Source: Chthonomonas sp. UBA6659
GTDB lineage: Bacteria > Armatimonadota > Fimbriimonadia > Fimbriimonadales > Fimbriimonadaceae
Assembly (NCBI GenBank): GCA_002455425.1
Contig: DKKT01000055.1
Coordinates: 14,451 to 57,722 of the forward strand
Direction of reading: 5' to 3'
DNA length: 43,272 nt
Shown: positions 7,234 to 14,457 of the stretch, one piece after another
Numbering within the stretch: the first letter of the stretch is position 1
Layout of the letters: each line of letters starts with the position of its first letter
Made by a program: the position numbers and the translations under genes
The notes under the pieces: generated by a model
What the model saw: the letters and a program-made list of their open reading frames with translations, nothing else
Told to the model about the DNA's origin: nothing
Database searches by the model: none

Positions 7234-8418
7234 GTGACAACCCTCGGACTCTCATCACGCGCGGCGCTCCTCAAGCCATCACCGACGTTGGCGATGACCT
7301 CCAAAGCGCGCCAGATGAAGGCCCAGGGGCTCGACGTCATCTCCTTTGCTGCCGGCGAGCCCGACTTCGGCACTCCCGAACCGATCTGCGATGCCGCAAT
7401 CGAGGCGCTTCGCGCCGGAGCGACCAAGTACACCGCGAGCAGCGGCACCCCGGAACTCAAGGCCGCCATCGTCGAGAAATTCCGGCGCGAAAACGGTCTT
7501 GACTATCGGCCCGAGCAGATCGTCGTCAGCTGCGGTGCCAAGCACAGCGTGTTCAACACGCTGATGGTCCTCGTCGAGCCGGGCGACGAAGTCATCCTTC
7601 TCGCGCCCTACTGGATGACCTATGCCGACCAGGTCGTTCTCGCCGGTGGCCGCCCCGTCGCGATCGCGCTCGATCCCGAGTCCGGCTTTGTGCCGACCCT
7701 CGAACAGCTGCGGGCGGCAATCTCCCCTCGCACCAAGGCGATCATCCTGAACAGCCCGTGTAACCCGACCGGCGCGGTGCTCCCGCGCGCGACGCTCAAG
7801 GAGATCGCCGCCCTCGCCCTCCGCCACGACTTCTGGATCATCGCCGACGAAATCTACGAGCGCCTCATCTACAGCGCCGACCACCAGAGCATCGGAGCCC
7901 TCGGGGCTGAAGTCAAGGATCGGACGATCACCATCAGCGGATGCAGCAAGAGCTTTGCGATGACTGGGTGGCGTATCGGATACGCTGCGGCCCCGGCCGA
8001 GGTCGCCCAGGCGATGTCCAACCTCCAGGATCAGGTGACGAGCAATCCGACCACCTTCGCCCAGGCCGGAGCGATCGCCGCGCTGAACTGCGATGCTGAC
8101 GTGGTCGATGCCATGCGCGACGAGTTTCGAGCTCGGCGGGACTTGATGCTCGCCCTCTTGCAGGCCATTCCCGGGCTCTCTACCCCGACTCCAGGCGGAG
8201 CTTTCTACGTCTTTCCCGATGTGAGTGCCTTTCTTGGAGACCGCTGTCCGACCGACGCCGATCTCGCCGACTACCTCCTGAACGAGGCCCATGTCGCGAC
8301 GGTGGCCGGGAGCGTCTTCGAAGGTCCCGGCCATGTGCGCCTTTCGTACTCGGCCGGCCGCACCGATATCGAAAGAGGAGTCGCACGGATCGCCGAAGCA
8401 TTGGGAAAGCTGCTGTGA
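7234..8418 (+). CDS. Class I pyridoxal-phosphate aminotransferase (aspartate type)
   Basis: 394 residues from GTG at 7234, which has AGG five bases upstream and aligns with the N-terminus of Thermus-type aspartate aminotransferases (SRAALLKPSPTLAM). Fold type I signatures: AGEPDFGTP, KYTASSGTPELK, NSPCNPTGA (Asn177 in NPTG), ADEIYERL and the PLP-lysine motif SGCSKSFAMTGWRIGYA (Lys239). FEGPGHVRLSYS near the C-terminus carries the substrate-carboxylate Arg. It transfers the amino group of aspartate to a 2-oxo acid; some members also use prephenate. An open frame runs upstream to 7057 but shows no homology. Its stop overlaps the rnc start (GTGA). The exact substrate is uncertain. Confidence 0.92.
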   Translation: MTTLGLSSRAALLKPSPTLAMTSKARQMKAQGLDVISFAAGEPDFGTPEPICDAAIEALRAGATKYTASSGTPELKAAIVEKFRRENGLDYRPEQIVVSCGAKHSVFNTLMVLVEPGDEVILLAPYWMTYADQVVLAGGRPVAIALDPESGFVPTLEQLRAAISPRTKAIILNSPCNPTGAVLPRATLKEIAALALRHDFWIIADEIYERLIYSADHQSIGALGAEVKDRTITISGCSKSFAMTGWRIGYAAAPAEVAQAMSNLQDQVTSNPTTFAQAGAIAALNCDADVVDAMRDEFRARRDLMLALLQAIPGLSTPTPGGAFYVFPDVSAFLGDRCPTDADLADYLLNEAHVATVAGSVFEGPGHVRLSYSAGRTDIERGVARIAEALGKLL

Positions 8419-9197
8419 GAATCGTCGGGAACCGTTTCGGCTGGGAGAGCATCGAAGAGAATCAGAACGATGGGCGGATGAACGAAGACACCATCATCCC
8501 GAAGCAGATTCCTCTGCGCAGCCCCGAGCTCTTTTTGCTCGCGATGCGCCATCGCTCGGCTGCGGCCGATATGGTCCGAGACAGTTACGAGAGACTCGAG
8601 TTCTTCGGCGACTCGGTGCTCGGGCTGGTCATCGCCCAGTTTCTCTACGAGCATCAGCCTGACTGGGATCAGGGGATGATGAGCAAAGCCAAGGCGAGCG
8701 TCGTCCAAGAGGGCCCACTCGCAGAGATCGCTTTCAAGCTCGGGCTCAGCGACTTCATCGAGCTCTCGCCCAGCGAGGAAGCGACCGGCGGACGCACCCG
8801 ACCGTCGATCCTGGCCGATATCTTCGAGGCGATCGTCGGCGCGATCTACCTTGAGTCCGGCCTCGAGAAGGCCCGGTGGTTCGTGCTCGAACAGGTCCAC
8901 CCGTACCTCGCACGCGTCCGGACCGGAGACGTCAGCCCGAACGACTACAAGTCCAAGCTCCAGGAGCTCGCCCAAGCCAACTGGCGCTCGACGCCGACCT
9001 ACCGCATCGTCAGGGAAACCGGACACGCCCACGAAAAGCGCTTCCTCGTCCAAGTGCTCTTCGACGGCGAGGTCCTCGGCGAAGGGACGGGGCGATCGAA
9101 GAAGGAGGCCGAACAGAGCGCCGCTCAGGAAGCCCTCGACATGATCGAGCGCAACCGACGGGCCCGTGAGCTCGTCGACCTCCATCTTGAAGACTAG
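8415..9197 (+). CDS. rnc: Ribonuclease III
   Basis: 260 residues from GTG at 8415 (4-base overlap with the aminotransferase). ATG at 8478 would give 239 residues and is equally compatible with the family. The RNase III signature ERLEFFGDSVLGLVIAQ spans about 59-75. Acidic metal ligands E62, D66, D135 and E138 (ILADIFEAIVGAIY) are intact. A linker leads to the double-stranded RNA-binding domain (about 176-246: DYKSKLQELAQ, GEGTGRSKKEAEQSAAQEAL). It cleaves double-stranded RNA in rRNA and mRNA maturation. Its stop TAG interlocks with the stop of lpxD on the other strand (CTAG at 9194-9197). Confidence 0.95.
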   Translation: MRIVGNRFGWESIEENQNDGRMNEDTIIPKQIPLRSPELFLLAMRHRSAAADMVRDSYERLEFFGDSVLGLVIAQFLYEHQPDWDQGMMSKAKASVVQEGPLAEIAFKLGLSDFIELSPSEEATGGRTRPSILADIFEAIVGAIYLESGLEKARWFVLEQVHPYLARVRTGDVSPNDYKSKLQELAQANWRSTPTYRIVRETGHAHEKRFLVQVLFDGEVLGEGTGRSKKEAEQSAAQEALDMIERNRRARELVDLHLED

Positions 9198-10225
9198 TCG
9201 TCGCGACGAGCCAATTCTTCTTCGAGCGCCTTGATCCGAGCCAGAAGCTCGGGGAGTTTCCGTTGCAGGGCGAGTAAGCGGAGCGCTTCACGAGCCGGCG
9301 TCGCCGGCGTCCCGAAGTATTCACCCTGGGTTTCGATCGAGCCCATTACTCCGGTCCGACCGGCAAGGATCGCGTCGCTGGCGATCGAGACATGGTCCGC
9401 AACGGCGACCTGGCCCCCCATCGTCACGCGGTCCCCGATTCGGACGCTGCCGCTGACGCCGGTGAGCGCGGCGATCACCGTGTGCTCCCCCACCTCGCAG
9501 TTGTGGGCGATCTGAATCAAATTGTCCAGCTTGGAACCCCGACGGATCACGGTGTCGCCGCACGTCGCGCGATCGATGCAGGTGTTGGCACCGACCTCGA
9601 CGTCATCCTCGAGAATCACCCGTCCCACCTGGGGCACCTTGACCCGCCGTTGTCCGTCCCAAACGAATCCAAACCCGTCGGCACCGACCACCGCCCCGGC
9701 GTGGACCACCACCCGATCGCCGACGACCACGTCTTGGAGAAGCACGACGTGGGGGTAGATCTCGCAATCCGCCCCGATCTGGCAACCCTCTCCGATGTAG
9801 GCGTGGGGATGGATCCGGCTCTTCGCCCCGATCCGGGCTCGCGGTCCGATGTACGCCATCGGGCCGATCGACGCCGAGGGATCGACCTCTGCGCTCGGAT
9901 CAATCGCGGCTTGAGGGCTCGGTCCCTCGCTCAAAGCCAAAGGCCGCCGAAATAGCGCAAGGACCATTGCGAACGCCTCTCGGGGGTGAGGATGGAACAG
10001 AGCCGGCTTCGACAGTGCCCATCCCGGAGGCACGATTACGGCCCCGACCGTGCTCGACTCGACCATCGCGAGGTACTTGTCCGACTCCGCGAACGTGATG
10101 CCGCCCGGATCATCGTCGCCGGCGGGCACGGGACGGATGATGCGGAGGTCAGCCGATCCGCTGACCTCCGCGCCAAGGCGTTGGCCCAATTCGGCTAGGG
10201 TCCAGGTGCGAATGACTGCCTCCAC
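9194..10225 (-). CDS. lpxD: UDP-3-O-acylglucosamine N-acyltransferase
   Basis: 343 residues. It adds the N-linked acyl chain to UDP-3-O-acylglucosamine in lipid A synthesis at the cytoplasmic face. The N-terminal uridine-binding domain (about 5-100) is followed by left-handed beta-helix hexapeptide repeats (about 105-300: IDPSAEVDPSASIGPMAYIGPRARIG and onward). GADGFGF and the catalytic His in IQIAHNCEVG are present. A C-terminal helix carries EELARRDD. The start is GTG at 10225 with AGGAG about 9 bases upstream; it overlaps the preceding lipoprotein by 31 bases. It is last in the bamA-skp-lipoprotein-lpxD unit, a conserved outer-membrane neighbourhood. It shows that the cell makes lipid A. 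Confidence 0.95.
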   Translation of the reverse strand: MEAVIRTWTLAELGQRLGAEVSGSADLRIIRPVPAGDDDPGGITFAESDKYLAMVESSTVGAVIVPPGWALSKPALFHPHPREAFAMVLALFRRPLALSEGPSPQAAIDPSAEVDPSASIGPMAYIGPRARIGAKSRIHPHAYIGEGCQIGADCEIYPHVVLLQDVVVGDRVVVHAGAVVGADGFGFVWDGQRRVKVPQVGRVILEDDVEVGANTCIDRATCGDTVIRRGSKLDNLIQIAHNCEVGEHTVIAALTGVSGSVRIGDRVTMGGQVAVADHVSIASDAILAGRTGVMGSIETQGEYFGTPATPAREALRLLALQRKLPELLARIKALEEELARRDD

Positions 10226-11214
10226 TGCAAGAACTCCTGGGTAGCGTTCCGGCCCTGACCCCGAGGGACCAGACGGTAGCCCCTGACTCTGGCCCAGATC
10301 TCCAACTGGGCACGGCGCGAGTCCGCGGGTCGTGCCGGCTCACGGGGACCGGGAAACGACGGCGCGACCCGAGGAGTCGGGGCGATTTTCACCGCGACTG
10401 CCGGTGCCTTCTCTAAGACCCGGTCGATCTTCACGGCTTGTCCGAGGTCGGAATCGAGCTCCTGGACCAGCCGCTGGGCCTCGTCCGCCGCCGCCTTCCG
10501 TGCCGCGTCCTCCCTCTCGGCTGACGCGCGCACGATCGCCGCTTGCGCTTCGGCAAACCGGGTGTCGATCGCGTCAAGACGCGCTGCCCAGGTCTTGTCG
10601 ACCATCGAGTCGAGGGTGACCAACGTTTTGCGCGCGTCGACGGCCCGCTGGAACGCGGTCCACGCGTCGGTCGCTTCTGGGTCGGGCGCCCTCAGCGAAT
10701 CGGGATCCGGATCCGGGAAGCCGACATCGTTCGCGAGTTCGAGTCGAATCCGCCCTTTCGCCGGCGCGTAGGCGTCGAACAGCGCCCGGTAGGTGCCGAA
10801 CACCGCTTCCGTCGCCCGGGCTCGTTCCGGTCCGAGCTTCGCCAGTTCGTCCTTCGTCCATTCTCGGATCTCGGCCATCGACTCCGTTTCGAGACGGGTT
10901 CGGTAGTCCTTGAGCGCGGCCGCGCGAATGCGTTCGAGTGACGCCTGGGTGAGTTTGAGGCGCTCATCGTTCTGATCGAGGGCGAGACGTTGCTCGGGAA
11001 GCGCATCGAGGGAAAGCCCGGAGCCCGGGGCCGGAGCGCTCATTGGGAGCGCTACAGAGGGAGTCGCGGACGGCGCGTCGGCTTGCGGCACTTGCGCGAG
11101 GTCGACATACACGGGTTTCAGTTCGGACCCGCAACCGACCAACGCCAAGGCAAGCAGGAAGATGGCACCCTTTCCGCAGCGCAGCGGAAAGGGTGAGGGG
11201 ATGCGCCGACGCAC
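10195..11214 (-). CDS. Helical lipoprotein in the bamA-lpxD operon
   Basis: 339 residues from GTG at 11214, one base after the skp stop; the frame is open further upstream inside skp. The signal is MRRRIPSPFPLRCGKG followed by AIFLLALALVGC (lipobox LVGC). After a Pro/Ala-rich segment, most of the chain (about 70-270) is charged alpha-helix, likely coiled coil. The C-terminus is basic (RGQGRNATQEFLQWRQ). It replaces nothing known but sits between skp and lpxD, so a role in envelope assembly or as a periplasmic scaffold is plausible inference. The codons for the n-region of the signal are built from a 12-bp inverted repeat (11166-11195) typical of dispersed intergenic elements. Confidence 0.78.
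   Translation of the reverse strand: MRRRIPSPFPLRCGKGAIFLLALALVGCGSELKPVYVDLAQVPQADAPSATPSVALPMSAPAPGSGLSLDALPEQRLALDQNDERLKLTQASLERIRAAALKDYRTRLETESMAEIREWTKDELAKLGPERARATEAVFGTYRALFDAYAPAKGRIRLELANDVGFPDPDPDSLRAPDPEATDAWTAFQRAVDARKTLVTLDSMVDKTWAARLDAIDTRFAEAQAAIVRASAEREDAARKAAADEAQRLVQELDSDLGQAVKIDRVLEKAPAVAVKIAPTPRVAPSFPGPREPARPADSRRAQLEIWARVRGYRLVPRGQGRNATQEFLQWRQSFAPGP
11166..11195. repeat. 12-bp perfect inverted repeat inside a signal-peptide coding region
   Basis: CACCCTTTCCGC and its exact complement flank a 6-base loop, followed by GAGGGG. The trailing GGGTGAGGGG recurs in the element at the right end of the window (43213-43222). The layout resembles REP-like dispersed hairpins, here embedded in the start of the lipoprotein gene. 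Confidence 0.6.
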
Positions 11215-11215
11215 C

Positions 11216-11854
11216 CTAGCGCTTCGAGTCCATCTGCTTGACCACGGCATCGGTCAGGTCGTTCGCAGCGTAGGGAGCGACGTTCGTTTCGAAAACCAGG
11301 GTGAAACTCTGGGCCTTCGCCACCTCGCCAAGGGCGAGCTTGGCGCGATCGATCGTCTGATTCTGGAGGTCCTGCTGGATCTGTGTGAGCTGGGCGTTGA
11401 AGTCCCCGTTCCACTCCTCGAGCATGTCACCCATCATTTGGGCGCGCTGCGCAAACTCAGAGAGCACTCGTTTCTCGTCCTCGGTCAAGTTCGCGCCCTT
11501 CTGCATCAGGTCCGAGCGTCGCTTGTCCGAAGCGATGACGTCTTGCTTCGTCTTTTCGAGTTGCTGCTTCTCTTGGTCGGTGATGTTCTCTTTCAGCGTC
11601 AGGTCGCGAATCGTTCGGGCTTGGTCGGCGGTGAGCACTTTGTAGGTGCGGACGAACTCGACCAATCCGCGTCGGGCGGTGACCGCGGCGTTGAGTTTGG
11701 CGGTGTTCGATTTGCCCAGCGCGCTCGTCTGGATGACCTTGTTGAGGTCGACGATGCCCTGTTTGTCGCCTTGCGCCCCGAAGCCGGTGACGGCGACTAC
11801 GCCGACCACCACCGTGGCCACGACCCAACCCATGTGACTGACATTGATTTTCAT
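11216..11854 (-). CDS. skp: Skp/OmpH-like periplasmic chaperone
   Basis: 212 residues from ATG at 11854; the longer open frame overlaps bamA and is not credible. Signal peptide at about 1-27 (MKINVSHMGWVV to GFGAQG). Then IVDLNKVIQTSALGK, the Skp-type start of the trimerisation core, and long charged helices (about 70-180, EKQQLEKTKQDVIASDKRRSDLMQKG) that would form tentacles holding unfolded outer-membrane proteins. It lies 22 bp after bamA and just before the lipoprotein gene. Skp proteins diverge strongly in sequence, but the architecture and the position between bamA and lpxD support the call. It is longer than E. coli Skp (about 160), mostly in the helices. Confidence 0.85.
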   Translation of the reverse strand: MKINVSHMGWVVATVVVGVVAVTGFGAQGDKQGIVDLNKVIQTSALGKSNTAKLNAAVTARRGLVEFVRTYKVLTADQARTIRDLTLKENITDQEKQQLEKTKQDVIASDKRRSDLMQKGANLTEDEKRVLSEFAQRAQMMGDMLEEWNGDFNAQLTQIQQDLQNQTIDRAKLALGEVAKAQSFTLVFETNVAPYAANDLTDAVVKQMDSKR

Positions 11855-11876
11855 ACTGTTTTCGATACCTTTGTTG

Positions 11877-13655
11877 CTAGAAACTTCCACCGATGGAGAA
11901 GTGCGTGCGACTTCCGCCCTGCTGATTGAAGCCGAAGTCGATCCGAATCTGTCCGAGCGGCGTCTTGAAGCCGACTCCGATTCCATAGCCGAGGTGAAGC
12001 TTGGGGTCCATACTCTGCTCGAAGTTGTTGACGGTCGGGTACCCACCCCAAGCGCCGCCATAGTCCACGAACGGGATCAGATTGAAGGTCTTCTGGATCG
12101 GGAAGCGGTACTCGAGCGAGGTCAGAAACTGCTGTTTGCCCCAGAATCGCTGGTCGCTGTAGCCGCGCAGTGAGTCCGAGCCACCGATGAAGAACTGCTC
12201 GAAGAACGGGATCGTCCCGCTGATCCAACCGTAGCGGACGCGGTACGCCAAGACTTGGCGCGGAGTGTCGACCGGCTTGTCCTTCGGCGGGCGCCTCGAG
12301 AACCACGCTTTATACTCAAGCGTCGTCCGAGCGAAGTTGTGTCGTCCGAGCACGTCGGTAACGTCGCCGACGTCGCCGCCGATCTTCGTGATGTTCGCCA
12401 CGCCCGGCTCGAAGAGGACGCGAGCATAGTCGCCCTCGGCCGGATCGAGCGGCACGTCGCGCCGATCCCGTCCGAGTCCGAAGCTGAGCGTGCCGACGTC
12501 ACCGTCCTGCTGAATGAAGTTGGCATCGCCGGTCGTTCGGAGGTTGATCGTCTTGATGACTTCGTAGTTCGCACCGATGCTGGCGAGAAAGTCGCGACCG
12601 AGCGGTCGCGAGAGGGCAACCGAACCGCCGGTGCGGCGCTCGTCGAACCGCTGATCGTTCGGCGAGTCCTGACCGCCGATTCCGATTCCCGTGAAGTAGC
12701 TGTTGACTCGGGAATAGGCCCGAATCGCCAAATTGCTGTCCCGCGAGTCCATGAACGGGTTCACGTAGTCAAGGCTGACACTCAGGCCGCCACCGCTCGT
12801 ATCCTGGGACAGCGTCACCCCCGTCTGCTGACCGGTTCCGTTGAAGTTTGTGTCGAAATAGCGAACATTTCCGGCCAGTCGACTCCGCGGGTCGAGGGAG
12901 ACGCCGACCCCGATCTGGGCCGTCCGTGCCTCTTTCATATCGAGCAGGACGTCGAACTTACCGATCTCGTCGGTCATGCGGGTCTTGGCTTCGATGTTCT
13001 CGAACCAGCCCGTGCTTTCGAGGCGGCGGCGATCGATCGCCCAGAGGTTCTCGTTGAACGCTCGGCCCGGCTTCGTCTTCATCATCCGGCGGACGACGCT
13101 TGGGCGGGTTCGCACGAGTCCCTGGAGGACGATTTCGTTCACGGCCCGCTCCACGACCACCAGGTTGAGCGTGTTGGGAGACTCCGGAAGCGGTACCACG
13201 TCGACGCGGGCGAAATAGCCCTTGGACTCGTACTTCTTCGCGATCGCCTCCGTGGTTGGCAGGACGGTGCGGAGGTTGAACACCTGCCCCACCGGCTGCG
13301 TCACCAGCGGCATCAGGTCCTCTTGCCGGAAGACCGTGCTCCCGACGATCCGGATCTCCTTGACGACCGGGTTCTCCTGAACCTCGACGACGAGTTCATA
13401 GGAGCCCTTTTCGACCTCGCGAGACAGAATCTTGACGTCCTGGAAGAATCCGAGTTCGCGGATGGCTTCCTCGTCACGAGCGAGGGTCGCACTGCTATAG
13501 GGGCCGCCCTCCTTGCTCTGCATCGCGGTCAGAATCGCCTCGCGAGCGATCTGCTTGTTCCCCCGAATGACGATCTCCTTGATGGTGTCGCTCTGGGCGA
13601 ACGCACAACTTGCGATGACGCAAGCCAGCAGCAACGTGATGATGGTCCTTAACAA
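11877..13655 (-). CDS. bamA: Outer-membrane protein assembly factor BamA
   Basis: 592 residues. Signal peptide at about 1-20 (ASCAFAQ). Three POTRA domains at about 22-93, 94-168 and 169-243, fewer than the five of E. coli. A 16-strand beta-barrel domain follows (about 247-592) with the conserved L6-loop motif GGSDSLRGY and a terminal Phe that acts as beta-signal (SIGGSF). It folds and inserts barrel proteins into the outer membrane. The start codon is TTG at 13655, supported by a strong GGAGGAGA five bases upstream; no better start exists. First gene of the bamA-skp-lipoprotein-lpxD unit. Confidence 0.95.
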   Translation of the reverse strand: MLRTIITLLLACVIASCAFAQSDTIKEIVIRGNKQIAREAILTAMQSKEGGPYSSATLARDEEAIRELGFFQDVKILSREVEKGSYELVVEVQENPVVKEIRIVGSTVFRQEDLMPLVTQPVGQVFNLRTVLPTTEAIAKKYESKGYFARVDVVPLPESPNTLNLVVVERAVNEIVLQGLVRTRPSVVRRMMKTKPGRAFNENLWAIDRRRLESTGWFENIEAKTRMTDEIGKFDVLLDMKEARTAQIGVGVSLDPRSRLAGNVRYFDTNFNGTGQQTGVTLSQDTSGGGLSVSLDYVNPFMDSRDSNLAIRAYSRVNSYFTGIGIGGQDSPNDQRFDERRTGGSVALSRPLGRDFLASIGANYEVIKTINLRTTGDANFIQQDGDVGTLSFGLGRDRRDVPLDPAEGDYARVLFEPGVANITKIGGDVGDVTDVLGRHNFARTTLEYKAWFSRRPPKDKPVDTPRQVLAYRVRYGWISGTIPFFEQFFIGGSDSLRGYSDQRFWGKQQFLTSLEYRFPIQKTFNLIPFVDYGGAWGGYPTVNNFEQSMDPKLHLGYGIGVGFKTPLGQIRIDFGFNQQGGSRTHFSIGGSF

Positions 13656-13693
13656 CAGGTTCTCCTCCTGAGAAGTAAACGTCCTAGTTTAGA

Positions 13694-13714
13694 CGCATTG
13701 GCTTCGAATGCGTG
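13694..13714. promoter_or_regulatory. Dyad in the bamA/rsmG divergent region
   Basis: ACGCATT and AATGCGT form a 7-bp inverted repeat around GGCTTCG, in the 118-bp gap between bamA (minus) and rsmG (plus). A TAAACT hexamer, readable as a -10 for bamA, lies just beside it on the minus strand. It could be an operator or a leader hairpin. Confidence 0.35.
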
Positions 13715-13773
13715 TTGAATGTCCCGATCCGGACCCAAAAGCAACCCCTGCGAGCGGGTAACGTACCGGTCCG

Positions 13774-14457
13774 ATGGATGCCATGCTCGAAGCCTACTGT
13801 CACCAGCACGGCATTCTCGGCGGTGCCGAGGCGCAAGCCGCCCTCGAGCGGTTCGAAGTCGACCTCTACGAAACCAACGGGATCGCGAACCTCACCCGTG
13901 TGCCTCGCGCCGACTTTGCCCTCCGCCACATCCTCGATTCGCTCCTGATCGTGCCTCTCGTTCCCGAAGGGTCCCGTGTTCTCGATCTCGGCAGTGGCCC
14001 TGGATTCCCGGCCTGGCCTCTCGCTCTCGGCCGCCCTGATCTCCAGGTCTGCGCCGTCGATAGTTCGGGCAAAATGACCAACTTTCTCAAGCGCCACCCC
14101 CTACCGAACCTCACCGTCGAACAGGTCCGGGCCGAAGACTGGGGCGTGCGCGACTCCTTCGACTTCGTCACCGCCCGCGCGCTCGCACCCCTCGGAATCC
14201 TCCTCGAACTCTGTGCCGCCCCGTGCATCATCGGTGGCGTGATCGTCCCCTTCCGAACACCCGCCGAAAAACCCCTGATGAAGGCAATCGACGCGGAAGT
14301 CCTCGGCCTACGCCTCGAGCGGGTTCACGATCTCCCCCTCCCCAGCACCACGATCATCCGCACTTTCCCCGTCTACCGGAAGTTCAAGGTCACCGATGCG
14401 AAGTATCCGCGCGTCTGGTCCCGAATCAAGGCCGACCCGATCGGCGGTCCGACCTAG
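13774..14457 (+). CDS. rsmG: 16S rRNA (guanine-N7)-methyltransferase RsmG
   Basis: 227 residues. It methylates N7 of G527 in the 530 loop of 16S rRNA using S-adenosylmethionine. RsmG landmarks in order: NGIANLTRV (about 35-43), FALRHILDSL (48-57), the SAM-binding VLDLGSGPGFPAWPLAL (69-85), then VDSSGKMTNFLKR and VTARALAPLGILLEL. The usual C-terminal YPR motif is kept (AKYPRVWSR), although the G-x-P-x-K-x-P pattern after it is altered. An ATG three codons downstream is an alternative start. It is divergent from bamA and convergent with the tamB-like gene; the two share CTAG at their stops. Confidence 0.92.
   Translation: MDAMLEAYCHQHGILGGAEAQAALERFEVDLYETNGIANLTRVPRADFALRHILDSLLIVPLVPEGSRVLDLGSGPGFPAWPLALGRPDLQVCAVDSSGKMTNFLKRHPLPNLTVEQVRAEDWGVRDSFDFVTARALAPLGILLELCAAPCIIGGVIVPFRTPAEKPLMKAIDAEVLGLRLERVHDLPLPSTTIIRTFPVYRKFKVTDAKYPRVWSRIKADPIGGPT

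Noticed and set aside
11855..12061. N-terminal extension of skp
   Set aside because: Overlaps the bamA barrel coding sequence; the signal peptide starts at ATG 11854.
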